DNA of 64,000 nucleotides from Ischnura elegans (Eukaryota > Arthropoda > Insecta > Odonata > Coenagrionidae). Made by a program: the position numbers and the translations under genes. Shown here piece by piece: positions 47,914 through 58,400 of this stretch. Below the pieces are notes generated by a model. It saw only the letters and a list, made by a program, of their open reading frames with translations, was not told where the DNA came from and searched no databases. The first letter of the stretch is position 1, and every line of letters begins with the position of its first letter. The DNA lies in contig NC_060259.1 in NCBI RefSeq assembly GCF_921293095.1, forward strand, positions 8,246,001 through 8,310,000, in the 5' to 3' direction.

Positions 47914-48701
47914 AAAAATTCAGTAGTTGCCGAAACAGTGTAAAAGCCAAACCATATTTGAATGTACGAAATTTTATGTTCCATTGCACCCAAAATGCTT
48001 GAGTATTTCATAATTAGCCATTAATTGTTGTAATTCAATCTGCAATGATAAAATTAAAGTCAATGAAAAAATGTGAAATACATGCTCTTCTGAGAAAATT
48101 TTCGCTTTGACTTATTTCTTTCAAACCGTAAAGCATGTCTATTTTATAGTGGATTTAGGTCAAATTACAACAACATCTCGTTGGAAACATAATATCTAAG
48201 GATTTTATTTATTCAATATGACGATATTTGTCATATACGTGGCATAAAAAGGTATAGGATTATATCCGGCAGTAAAAACAGCATATTCCTATGAGACGGC
48301 AATGTATTGTAATGCGGGTTGCATAGCTGCATACAGATACTGGATTCGGCTAACGTTGCGAAAACGCAACATTTTTTTTTTACCATAAGCAAATTTTTTT
48401 GAAGGCCCATATTTTCAATTTACCTTATTTAGCATGTTATTAGGTAAATTGAAAAGAAAAAAATATATATTTTCAAGTATTTCTTTACTCGGCTGGTAAT
48501 GGGTTAAAGGAAATCAAAATTACTCCCCAAAATCTTGTGTTGCCTGCTGCATAGGCAACCGAGTCAAACATTCCAGCATTCATCATTTAGTATTCGAGGT
48601 ATTCGAAATTCGAGGTATTCGAATATTTGAGCAATGATTTAATATTCGAATTCGATATTCGAGTTTGATAATTTGCTATTCGACCCATCTCTAATAAAAA
48701 A

Positions 48702-49590
48702 GCATAATGGAAATACGAGAAGCGGTGTGAAAAATCAACAGCTCTGATGCTATAATGTTGGGCGATCTCAGAGAGAATGCATGGCACCTGCAGCACAATA
48801 TTTTATCGACAGCCTTTACACAGGTTGGCAGTATATTTCTAGATCATGTAAAATGATGTCACTATCTGGTTACCACAAGGAGAAGAAAAGACACTTTGAT
48901 TTTGTTTGTTCAAGGACTGATCCTCCTGATGGAGCACAAGAAGAAAGTATATAAAGGCACTGGCACACTCGGGAACAATCGATTGCCGAAAGAAATCTCA
49001 CCCTGAAAACCATATTTCAATAGGAGCCACAGGGAAGTTACGAGTACAGGTGCGATGAGGAATCATCTATAATCCTCGTTTAATGGGTGAACAATGGGTG
49101 CATCAACACACTATGGTGTGCATCCTGGGACTAGTTTTGCATAGTACTCGAGTGGTGCCAAAAAGTAAAATTTCTGTGATGAGACCAATACAATTTGAGG
49201 GGTACAATGAGAAAATGAGCGGTACTGGCCTCATAAATCGAGGGATAAATCGCTCCAGAGTGGGCGTGCGCCGTGAGTAAGGATAGTGATCACTTTTTAC
49301 GTGGCTTTTGGGAGTCTGTGAACACAACCCTTGGATTTGGAGGAGTGGACATATCGTAAGTAGAGGTATGGAGGCTTGTTGTTCAAGTATACCCAGTTAA
49401 GTACGGAACTCGCTCACATCAGAGACAACGGATGAGGAGAAATACCGGAGGCCTTGCAGCAAATATACGGTATGATGACATAAACCCCCTTGTTATTTCC
49501 ACTCAAAAGGGGAGTAGGAGAAAAAGTGCTGGGGATTATTGCCTGTCTCAAACAAAAAGGAATGTAAGAAATGTAATGTCAGTCTAAAAA
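48702..49590 (+). pseudogene. Outer piggyBac transposase, C-terminal part (broken)
   Basis: After the hAT insertion, the gene continues. YFIDSLYTGWQ near 48803 keeps the second catalytic Asp context. GSYEYRCDEES follows near 49033. VVPKSKISVMRPIQFEGYNE near 49155 leads to a KMSGTGLINRGINRSRVGVRR-like block, the N-MGG(V/T)D region with the Asp altered. Near 49515-49590 is a Lys/Cys-rich tail resembling the family's zinc-finger end. Frames shift several times. The Penelope-like element starts right after. Confidence 0.75.
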
Positions 49591-49596
49591 TATTCA

Positions 49597-50184
49597 GTGG
49601 AGCTCGGGAGGGCTCTCTCAAATGAAATACTCCCCCCTAAATGTCTCATTGTGTCTTTTGATGCTGTGAATCTGTTCACTAGCGTTCCCAAATCTGCAGC
49701 CTTACATCTAGCCAAAATTGCTCTATTGAAAGCCAAATCACCACCCCTTGTAATTGCCGAGTTGTGCCACCTACTGAAAGTGTGTGTTAACCAAAACTAT
49801 TTCCAATTCAACAATACGATATATGAACAACCTGACGGCCTCGCCATGGGATCCCTGCTGTCTCCACTCCTTGCTGACATATATATGGACAACTACAAAG
49901 AATGTGTTTTCAATTCTAATAGCACCCTTGTGAAAAATGTTTTTCGGTGGTATCGATACGTCGACGACATTTTCTGTGCGTGGAATGGCTCACTAAGACA
50001 GTTAGACAACTTCGTGTCATTTTTAAATTCTTTGTACAAAAACATCAAAATCACTAGTGAAGTTGTATGTGAAGGAAGGTTGAATTACTTAGATTTAACC
50101 ATTCAAAATGTAAACCAAAAATGTGAATTCTCGATTTTCAGAAAAAATTGTTACACTGACCAAATACAACACCACAATTCATGA
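49597..50184 (+). pseudogene. Penelope-like reverse transcriptase (fragment)
   Basis: 195 codons without a true start. VSFDAVNLFTSVP near residue 20 is RT motif A with its Asp. GLAMGSLLSPLLADIYMD near residue 82 is motif B. YVDDIFCAW near residue 121 holds the catalytic Asp pair. LNYLDLTI near residue 165 is the next conserved block. Catalytic residues are intact, but the fingers region upstream is absent. A frame break at about 50180 separates it from the linker, so no functional protein is expected. Confidence 0.88.
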
Positions 50185-50220
50185 CACCACTTCTCTCACA
50201 AACTATCAGCAATACATTGT

Positions 50221-50909
50221 ATGCTTCACAGACTATGTATGATTCCATTGCCGAATTACAACAGGATGAAGGAGCTTAACACAATCAAACTAATTGCATC
50301 CAATAATGGGTACTCCAAAGTTCTCATTGACAAACTGTACCACCAAAAACAAAAACGACTCACACTCAACCTTATTTACACAGATAGGGGGAAAGATGAT
50401 AACACGAAATGGCGTAGAATCCCCTATCTCGGTCGTATATCCAACAGAACCGGAAAATTACTACCAAAAGATCAAGTGAAGGCTGCCTTCTACAGTAGAA
50501 ATACACTGGGCAAACTGTTGGGCAGTGCCAAGGACAAAATAAGTGCCGGAGAACACAGCGGAGTATATAAACTCTGATGCAATGACTGCAATTCCTGTTA
50601 CATAGGAAAAACTGGACGGAATTTCAACATCCGGGCCAAGGAACATCGTTCATGTTTTATTAACAACAAACAAACCTCACACTTTGCCAAACACCTCTTG
50701 GATTCCGACCACACAAGCGATTTCGAACCGATTATCCTACATAAAGAAAACAACGGCCCAAGGCTTGACGCACTCGAGCAGTTGGAAATTTTAGCGGGCC
50801 AAACCTCACCCAACATAACATTAGTTAACGAGCAATTGTATTCTCACCATTCACCACTTTTCAAGGTTTTTTCTGAGAAACCATTACGGATGCCACTCAC
50901 CACTCCATA
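50221..50909 (+). pseudogene. Penelope-like linker and GIY-YIG endonuclease
   Basis: The linker frame (50221-50577) ends at a TGA just after GVYKL, the start of the GIY-YIG domain. Ignoring that single stop, the same frame continues to 50909 with CNDCNSCYIGKTGR, RAKEHR and HLLDSDH. LEQLEI contains the conserved Glu. The Cys pair before YIG is usual in Penelope-like elements. One nonsense codon and the upstream frameshift mark it as a pseudogene, though otherwise it is well preserved. Confidence 0.85.
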
Positions 50910-51106
50910 ACACCCCTCCCCGTATTTCGTCATCATATACCAACCCTCGGCTACCCCGTGCAGTGACCCATCAGCGACGTACTTCCCAAACCTACCTTCC
51001 CTTCCCTTACCCCCTCCCCCATCCCCCCCCCCCCCTTCCTCCACCTCCACTCTACCACCCCTCTAACGCCTTCAAGGGTATAAATTCTATGTACTGATAC
51101 TTGTAA

Positions 51107-51145
51107 TTGCCAGATGATGATACGCTGTATCGAAACCGGTCGCAA
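51107..51145 (+). ncRNA. Hammerhead-ribozyme-like motif 2
   Basis: The order is TTGC (stem I), CAGATGA (core with U4 changed to A, 51111-51117), GATAC-GCT-GTATC (perfect 5-bp stem II), GAAA (51132-51135), CCGG, TC, GCAA (stem I return). It lies in the 3' region of the Penelope-like element, where such ribozymes are known. The core substitution probably weakens or abolishes cleavage. Self-complementary CCGG would serve as stem III in a dimer. Confidence 0.6.
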
Positions 51146-51523
51146 ATATATTTTATTTTGTGAAACAGCGAAGTCTTTTCTTAACCTTTGTGCATCATGA
51201 AGGAGTTTCACCATGTTACGCTGACCACCATCGCATAGTTGAAGGCATTTGATTCTTCCCGAAATGCCTTTCGCAATGAAGAGAACCCCGCTAACGCCCA
51301 GTGGTGCCATATAGCACTGGCATGTAACTCTGGCTCTACGTAATATTTTGGGATAAAAATTTAGGAGCATTCTTCATTGGTCATATGTATCACATTTTAT
51401 AAAAATGAACGATATATGATTTAAAGAAAACTTTGGGCGCTGACGGGTTAAGGAGGCTCAAGACAATACAGGGAAATTACATAAATGCTGCTAAAATATA
51501 TAATAAAATGGTCTAACACTCAC

Positions 51524-51688
51524 TGTCTTAGCTATGAGTCCCATTGGTTCAGGATACTGGTGCGTGAGCAGTGCCAAGAGTGCTGTGAATGAGCAAAGGC
51601 CAGCCGTGAACAGAATGAAGAATGGAAGCTCCTTCTTGGGATAGACGCTCACCTCATGGAATGCTATGATGAAACAGAAAACATTCAT
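51524..51688 (-). CDS. Candidate internal exon, membrane protein
   Basis: On the minus strand an acceptor (TTTAACCCAG) precedes 165 bp, exactly 55 codons in phase 0. A good donor (GTGAGTG) follows. The peptide starts [20 protein letters not shown]. It contains a hydrophobic stretch of about 22 residues ([19 protein letters not shown]), likely a membrane helix, then THQYPEPMG. Codon use has more G/C at third positions than the AT-rich flanks. I do not recognise the protein. Length, phase and splice signals fit a host gene exon. Neighbouring exons were not identified. Confidence 0.5.
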
Positions 51689-52009
51689 CTGGGTTAAATG
51701 GAGTCCAGAAGGGGATGACACATGCTCCTAGTTCTCTTAGTCAAGAGGGAAAAAGTCACTCCTCAAGATAAAAAGAATCAAATTTAATGTTTAACCACTA
51801 ACATGTGCCATGCTCAATAGTTGTCACAGAAGAATAGTTGCCTCAGGATACCTGATCACCCATTTTCCACACATTCATTTACTTTCAATATATTACACAA
51901 AAATAAATGAATATTCTCTTGCTATGAGTACATATTTACATGAGTAAATTATGAGTTAAATTAACAGCAGTTCCTCAACTTTGATAATCCACTCATGCAG
52001 GGACAGACA

Positions 52010-52085
52010 GGATGGAGGAGGACCAGACTGAAACCTGTATCGCCCAGATACAATGCTCTTAACTACCACATATGCACAAATATGA
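52010..52085 (-). mobile_element. tRNA-like SINE head, different family
   Basis: On the minus strand, TGTGGTAGTTAAGAGCA resembles an A box and CAGGTTTCAGTCTGG a degraded B box. TGTAT/ATACA forms a 5-bp anticodon stem around CTGGGCG. The T arm does not fold cleanly and no target duplication was found. Confidence 0.35.
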
Positions 52086-52515
52086 GACGAGGTTTTTTTC
52101 CCCACCAATTCATACAGAAAGGAGGGCTCCGCCAACAATCACATGCAAAATTATTGACTCTACTTGTGGGTTGCACAACCTAAATTATGGACACACTAAT
52201 ATTCCACCACCCCCTTGCTGGTATCTTTATCTTGCCGTGATGAGGGGGCTTGCGTGCCTAAGTGAACCTGAGAGCTATGCCGGCGGGAGCAAAAGCTCCT
52301 GGTAGGGCCACCCAAGCCGGGCAGGTCAAAGGGGATAGGCCCGACCAAAAGAGATACCCTGGTCCTCCAGGTTGGGGGTTGGGCGTGGGGCTAACAATCC
52401 CACACCGTAAAAAAAATGTTCTGTTACGAAACCCATAAAGAAGCCTCAGAATACGGACGGATTTAAGGATAATGACACTGGCAAACGATCAGGAACTCGA
52501 AAACGGAATACAACA

Positions 52516-52944
52516 TTGACCTTAGCTACATGGAATGTAAGGACCATGTTGAAGGCTGGAAAAATGGCAGAGATCGCTGAAGAAGTATTGAAATATGGGA
52601 TAGATGTAGTGGCGTTACAAGAAATAAGATGGAATGGAAATGGAAGAGTGGATAAAAAGGACTACTCAATGTTCTATAGTGGGCCTAAACTGAGAACTGG
52701 ACAATGTGGAACAGGGTTTATCCTTAATAACAAAATGAAGCAAAGCTGCTTAGGGTATGAACCTCTGGGGGATAGAATGTGTAAGATAAGGCTCAAAGGA
52801 CGTTTTAGAAACTAATCTATCATCTCAGCTTATGCACCCACAGAAGATGCTAATGATGATGAGAAGAATGCCTTCTATGATCAACTGGATAGAGAATGCA
52901 GCAAGATACCTAAATATGATATGTTGATTCTCCTAGGAGATTTC
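52516..52944 (+). pseudogene. LINE apurinic-type endonuclease, N-terminal part
   Basis: Starts MTLATWNVRTMLKAGKM, the usual first strand of the exonuclease-endonuclease-phosphatase fold with its Asn. ALQEIRWNG supplies the catalytic Glu. A TAA near 52815 interrupts the protein after GRF-N. The frame then resumes, with SAYAPTED near 52830, to LLGDF near 52940, which keeps the catalytic Asp but loses the following Asn. The rest of the domain is cut off by the Penelope-like segment. Confidence 0.82.
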
Positions 52945-52949
52945 ATTTC

Positions 52950-53150
52950 AGGCATTTACCCTCCCTCCATCCCCTTCCCCCGCCTTACCGCCCACCACCC
53001 CCTCCTACCTTCCTATTTAAGCACAGCGCACTTGATATTTTTGTACCTGATGATGCTGAAAAGCGAAACCGGTCGTATTAATAAATGTAAAATTGTGGAA
53101 ATTGCTCCTCCTTTTTCATTTTCATTATGTCACGTTTCCACTCCATCTCG
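52950..53150 (+). mobile_element. Penelope 3' fragment embedded in the LINE
   Basis: A C-rich pyrimidine tract (52960-53020) is followed by a hammerhead-like core and AATAAATG with an AT/T-rich tail. This is the same order as at 50910-51190. LINE coding resumes at about 53155 with an SARGPNCDSDHYLV block. The segment replaces roughly 80 residues of the endonuclease, rather than being a clean insertion. Exact joins are uncertain; TTTCAGGC near 52947 and GCCTGAAA near 53149 are inverted copies at the margins. Confidence 0.7.
53043..53078 (+). ncRNA. Hammerhead-ribozyme-like motif 3
   Basis: GTAC (stem I) precedes CTGATGA (53047-53053, consensus core). GCT-GAAA-AGC forms a 3-bp stem II with a GNRA-type loop. 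GAAA (53065-53068), CCGG, TC and GTAT (stem I return, one wobble pair) follow. The catalytic core matches the consensus, making it the best-preserved core of the three. The self-complementary CCGG could form stem III between two molecules. Confidence 0.6.
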
Positions 53151-54518
53151 CCTGAAACCTCAGACTACATTGACATAAGGTCTGCAAGAGGCCCAAACTG
53201 TGATTCAGACCATTATTTGGTAAAGGCCAAGCTCAGGGAAAGAATTGCGAATGTGGGATGTATTAAAGGACCCAAGAGGATACAGTGGAGAGTGGAAAAG
53301 TTCAGACAACCAGCAGCTGTAGCCCAATATCAGGAAATCCTGGGCAAGAAACTAGAAGAAGGAGCAGAGAACCTGAGTGTAAACGACTCGGTAGAAAGAA
53401 AATGGCTTAATATAAAGAAGGCTATGGAAGAGGCTGCAGAGGAGACCATAAGAGGAAGAAAGAGAACAAGGAATGAAGAATGGTTTGATAATGAGTGCAG
53501 AAAAGCTATAGAAAGGAAGAATATAGATCGAAGGAACACCATCCAGAAAGAGACAAGACAAAATGTTGAAAGATATAAAGAAAGCAGAAGACAAGCAAAT
53601 AAAATACTACGAAAAAAGAAAAAACAGTACTTAAAAGGGTTCGTAGAAAAGATTGAGGAACTGAACACACAAAATGAAAGTAGAAAGTTATACCAGGCAA
53701 TCAAACGGATGACGAATAAATTTCAACCAAGAACAAACGCATGTAAGGATAAGAATGGGAGGTTGGTTGGAACAGAGGAAGAAGTAATGGGAAGATGGGC
53801 CGAGTACTTTAAGGAATTACTGAATGTCAATGAGATAGATGAGGAAGATGAGGAGGATGGAGAAATGTTGGACATGAGGTTGGACACCAATATTAGTAGG
53901 CCATCAATTGAGGAGGTGGAGGAGTCGTTAAAACGGCAGCGGAATGGGAGAGCTCCAGGGGAAGATCAAATTGTACCGGAGTTAATCAAGTATGGAGGGA
54001 AAAATTTAACAAAGAACCTACATATACTGATATGTGAAATATGGGAGAAAGAAGAGATGCCTGAGAAATGGAAGATTGGTTTAATTTGCCCTATATTCAA
54101 GTAGGGAGATAAATTGCAATGCAGCAACTATAGGGGAATCACATTACTAAATGTCACTTATAAGATACTTTCTTGTATACTGCAGAGGAGACTTAACACG
54201 TATGCTGAAGTAATCCTTGGTGAATACCAATGTGGCTTCAGGCCGGGAAGAGGAACAACCAACCAAATCTTTGTAATGAGACAATGCATGGAGAAATGTT
54301 TTGAGTACAACATTGACCTACATATGCTTTTCATTGATTTCCAGCAAGATTTTGATAGTGTCAATAGAAGAAAAATGTTGAAGGCATTGGAGGGATTTGG
54401 AATACCAAAAAAGCTAATTAAGTTGGTAAATATGACTATGGAAGGATCTCAAGCTAAGGCCTATATCGGGGGCAAGACAAGTAAGACAAGGAGATTCTCT
54501 ATCAGCAGTACTATTTAA
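53150..54518 (+). pseudogene. LINE endonuclease end and RT first half
   Basis: From 53155 the frame gives DIRSARGPNCDSDHYLV, the last endonuclease motif with the Asp-His pair. A long basic, coiled-coil-like linker follows, then RT entry blocks (CPIFK, CSNYRGITLLN). A TAG at 54102-54104 splits the otherwise continuous frame, replacing a lysine-like codon. After it, GEYQCGFRPGRGTT is RT motif 2, and LFIDFQQDFDSV is motif A with its Asp retained. The frame then fails at about 54480, within GGKTSKT, where a short deletion shifts it. The element is dead but young-looking. Confidence 0.85.
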
Positions 54519-55386
54519 TCTGTGTCTACATGAAGCCATGAAAGAACTGGGGTTAGAGGGGACAATTGTGCATAAATCTACTCAGGCATGTGCCTATGCC
54601 GACGATATAGTTCTAATGGCACGGAATATGGATTCTCTGAAAGAAATATTCAAAATCTTAGAACAGAAGAGTAAGAATATAGGGCTCAGAATCAATGAGA
54701 GAAAAACGAAATACATGAGAATGTCGACCAAGGAAGACAGAAGATGGACTCAAAACGTTGCATTTGGGCAGTACAACTTTGAAAATGTAAAATATTTCAG
54801 CTACCTCGGTACTAATTTAAACTGTAAGAATTCGATGACAGAAGAGATCAACAAGAGGATAATGGCTGGAAATAGGGCTTACTTTGCTAATATTAAGCTC
54901 CTGAAGTCAACTCTTCTATCTAAGGATATGAAATTCAAGATCTATAAGACACTTATCAGACCAGTCGTGACATATGGAGCAGAAACGTGGAGCATCTCCG
55001 CTGGAAACGAGCAAGCTCTGCGGATATTTGAACGGAAGGTTTTGCGAAAGATATATGGTCCCGTGACAGATGGGGTAGCTTGGAGGATAAGAACAAACAA
55101 GGAAATAGAAAATATTATCCGAGGCGAAGACATAGTGAGGTTTGTGAAGACCCAACGGCTAGCTTGGCTAGGTCATGTAAAAAGAATGAGTGAAGGGATG
55201 CCTAAGAAGATTCTACATGGAAATATGGATGGAAAGAGAAAAAGAGGAAAACCAAGGAAAAGATGGATGCAGGATGTGGAAGAAGACATAAAGGCTATGA
55301 AGATTGTCAGATGGTGGGAGAAAGTGCAGAACAGGAGAGAATGGACAGGCGTCTTGAGGGAGGCTAAAGCCCATACTGGGCTGTAG
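54484..55386 (+). pseudogene. LINE RT second half and C-terminus
   Basis: The shifted frame gives VRQGDSLSAVLFN (motif B) directly at 54490. An open stretch from 54538 to 55386 has YADDIVLMA (catalytic Asp pair), FSYLGTNLN, VVTYGAETW and a basic C-terminal region ending HTGL. LAWLGHVKRM, then KRKRGKPRKRW, is the usual end of RTE-like and related proteins. Domain order and the stop just before the simple-repeat tail indicate the native C-terminus. Confidence 0.85.
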
Positions 55387-55418
55387 TGCCAAGGAAGTAA
55401 GTAAGTAATATACCACCA

Positions 55419-58400
55419 GATGGCTTTTCATAGAAAAGTCGACTTTTAAAATCGCAGCACCATTATTTACATCATTTTTTATTAATTTTTGAAATGGAGA
55501 TCATTTTTTGGCAGCAGGCAAAGACTCGGCGTGCCGATCAAACTTTTGGTACACTTCTGTCATGTTCACTGGTTCACTTGCTTAACTGTGAGTTAGGCTA
55601 AGGAAAGTTTATTACTCGTCTATGCACTACCTCTTGAGGCTAGATAGTTATTTCATAAATATGATTTCGAAACCTTAATGCCATATATTTGATTGAACAT
55701 GAATTGGATATTGCTAGCCGTAACTTTTCTTGGCAGTGAAAGACTTCTGAGAAGTACACATCATCTTATTGCAGCAGTGTTCTTGAGGCTAGAAACTCGC
55801 TAAGACAATAAGGTGTTTTATAATGATTTTACATTAGCATCAGTTTTTCATTAGGACCAACCTTAGTTATATCGCCATTAAACAAATTAGTACAAGTGAA
55901 AAAGCTGACATTGTGGAAAGACTTGAGAATCATGGAGTTAAAAAGCAGCAGATCCACGAAACGATTGAAGCCTAGCCTGAAAATCGAGCCTTTTCTTCTC
56001 ATAAATAATCTCTTTTCAGGAGGAGGTAACATTAAGTTTTGGAATAATAGCAAAAGGAAAGCAAATGCCACAACTTTATAAATATATATAATGTTGCTGG
56101 CGCTTAGAAATACATACGACTATAGAAGGGATTAACATAACTTATACAAGAAAGTTATGCTTTCAACTCAGCTATTAGTATTAATTTCATGATTCAGGAG
56201 TGTCGGAGTGGTTCCAAAAGTACTCCACGAGAGAAAAGGAAATTCTTATTTCCCTAATATAAAAGAAACGCCATGATCGCAAAGCCAGCACTACGAATTC
56301 TTTTAAGCACTCCTTTGTCACCAATGTATATCAAACTGAACATTACAGAAATTGACTCTGGTTTCCATTAAACAATAAAAATATCTTAATTAATCTTAGT
56401 ATAATGATACAACAGCGAGTAATTGCATCCACCACACTGTAATTTCTGACTTTATTGTGCTTTTCAGGTTGCCTAATTAGTCACCGTCAAGCCTCCTATA
56501 GCACTAAAAAGAATACATGATATACGAAACCCTATTGCAGAGATTTTGGGCAAAACAGAGAGGATTATAATCGGAGATTATTTTTCAAAGTATGTACAAT
56601 CTTTTCTCTGGCAGAGTTCCATAAAAGGAGGGGGTCTTAGTTTCGTGCAAACACGGTACGTATAAGCACTCCACGCAGAGCACCTAAGGAGTCATGAAGA
56701 TCTCCACCACTAGTGAGTGATATCCAAACCAAAGCTCAACAGATCGGAAACCTTATTTTAGGCACAACACCAAATAAACCCTCAAGAGTCAACAAGGATG
56801 CCTCTGGGGTTTCAAATGGATGGCATGATTTTGAGCCAAGAATCTAAGAAGCATATATTTCAGGTGAAATGTATAAAGCTATTTTATAATGTGCAAAAGA
56901 CTCATTTAAAAGAAATTGCTTAAAAATTGGCCAAAGAAGCAACTTACATCTACATTTGTTATGAGGCTTAATGAATAAACTACTAAAGAAATAGATTGGT
57001 CTTGAAAATGCATACACTGTGAAACCTTATCATGCTAGCACCAGTAAATATGCTGAAAATAGTCATTATGAGTTTGGGTTCAACAAAGATACAAGTACAT
57101 AGATATGTACATTGCTTATTGCAGCAACTTTGCGAGTAAACTGGCAAATTTTTAGAAATATAACACTCCACAGCAGCCATACTTTAATTGAAGTGAGAAA
57201 ACTTTTGTTTGCCTCAATTTTAGAGGTACAAATTTCAACGATGACAAAACATGAATAGACACTCCCACCAACGAGGATACACCATAGTTCTGGATCTGTG
57301 AGATATATCAGTAAAGATCAATCTGAGAGCTGTAAAACAGGGAAGATACTCCAAATTTCACACACACTAAAAGTGGATGCACACAAAACATACAAGATAC
57401 ATAGCCATTAAAACAAAATTGCTTTCTCCCAATTTCTCGCAATTCCACTTTGATTCAAAACTGGGAAGTTTGCTCATGATCTTCAAATGCACTCCTTGAT
57501 TGTGTTCCCTCCCGAGCTCTACACTACACCCTGCAAGTGAAGACAGAGTCATGGGGATGGAATTCCTTGAGTATTAAAATACACATTTCATCTTAATCCC
57601 ATCATCTTAATTTCATCTTCATCTAAATTTCCCATGAAGCAACTCAACAAACAGATCTAGTGAAAATAAAACAAAAATGCCGATACATGTTTATAAAAAA
57701 TTCTAATTGAAAATGTGTAAAGCTTAGCAAGCCAACAGTGGATACAAAAAATACTTTCAAAACCAAACAAAGCCTAGGATTGCATGGAATAAATAATAAC
57801 AATGAGTGAAATTATGGGAGACAATTCAGCATTACTTAAAAAATAGGCACCCTCAATATTCTAAAATTGAATCCCTAAGTTGAAGGGGTGGTACACACAA
57901 TGACAGGAAATTGGACTTACTATGTCTAAGCATAACTAAATCAAAGAAAAATGGCAAAAACGGAACATGGTCAGTGTGATGGCTGAGTAGCCATTGACAC
58001 AGCATCCATTAGAAAAATATTTTCAAGCTAAAATCTCAACTTGAACAATGACCATACTTTTTGGCAGCATTTATCAACCACTTAAAATTCATGACAAGTT
58101 GGAATTGTGGAAACTAATTTCATAATACTGCATTCTATCCTATACACAACTGAAAGAGTAAAATGTATTTACACACCCAATGAAAAAGAAGGACATAAAT
58201 TTGTTTCCTTATACAGGAATCAATGTGTTCATTCCGAAAAAGTAGGTACATACTACCAGGAAAAACACTACAAGCCGGTAAAAAAGCACTAACATACAGA
58301 AATTATTTCCATAACAACTGTGAGAACCATACAAAGTTTTACCTAGATATGACCTACCTCTCATTCTTGGCTTAAAAAAATTTAAGCGCAAATGATTCTA

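Larger units (their letters stand above)
45773..48503 (+). mobile_element. Inner piggyBac (copy 3) with long terminal inverted repeats
   Basis: TTAA at 45769-45772 and 48504-48507 flanks an element starting CCCATTTACGGCC and ending with the complement of CCCATTACCAGCC. Long imperfect inverted repeats reach inwards for more than 500 bp. For example, GCCAACGTTGCGAAAACGC near 45782 pairs with text near 48351. The segments around 46510 and 47990 (GGTGCAATGGAACA and its complement) also pair. The 2731 bp include a 202-bp SINE. It lies inside the hAT-like element. Confidence 0.85.
43799..48693. mobile_element. hAT-like element with TATTCGA subterminal repeats
   Basis: The left terminus TAGAGATGTGCGAATAG pairs with the right terminus CTATTCGACCCATCTCTA. 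ATAAAAAG (43791-43798) and ATAAAAAA (48694-48701) are an imperfect 8-bp duplication, as hAT elements make. Both ends carry clustered TATTCGA/TCGAATA motifs within about 90 bp. Inside are GC-rich tandem repeats, a short unrecognised stretch (45190-45765) and the second piggyBac. No hAT transposase was recognised, so the element is probably non-autonomous. Confidence 0.8.
49590..51190 (+). mobile_element. Penelope-like retroelement, 5'-truncated
   Basis: The order is reverse transcriptase (from 49597), linker, GIY-YIG endonuclease (to about 50909), pyrimidine-rich 3' region (50910-51060), hammerhead-like motif and AT-rich tail. The combination of an RT with a C-terminal GIY-YIG domain is diagnostic of Penelope-like elements. 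The N-terminal RT part is missing. It is inserted into the outer piggyBac near the end of its transposase. Confidence 0.88.
40129..51447 (+). mobile_element. Outer piggyBac (copy 2), host of a transposon nest
   Basis: TTAA at 40125-40128 is followed by TCCGTCAACGAC, and TTAA at 51448-51451 is preceded by the complement of CCCGTCAGCGCCC. These are matching piggyBac-like ends. GGTGCCATATGGCAC near 40146 and GTGCCATATAGCAC near 51304 are shared subterminal palindromes. Piggy-type transposase fragments lie in order on both sides of the internal insertions. Subtracting the pogo, hAT and Penelope insertions leaves about 2.5 kb, the usual length of an autonomous piggyBac. The ends are 11 kb apart and moderately diverged, so their pairing is inference. 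Confidence 0.65.
52211..55405 (+). mobile_element. RTE-like non-LTR retrotransposon (LINE)
   Basis: TAATATTCCACCA at 52198-52210 and TAATATACCACCA at 55406-55418 form a 13-bp target duplication with one mismatch. The 5' region (52240-52400) has a GC-rich leader with GCCGGCGGGAGCAAAAGC. An endonuclease-RT coding region follows, and the element ends in GTAAGTAAGTAA, a short simple-repeat tail as in RTE-type elements. At 3.2 kb it is about full length. About 52950-53150 is foreign Penelope-like sequence. Confidence 0.85.

Noticed and set aside
51287..51447. Separate piggyBac MITE of about 160 bp
   Set aside because: The left flank is GAAC rather than TTAA, and the sequence is better explained as the right end of the outer piggyBac displaced by the Penelope insertion.
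57370..57539. Host terminal exon on the minus strand
   Set aside because: The acceptor is reasonable but the peptide has no recognisable feature and there is no polyadenylation or coding bias evidence.
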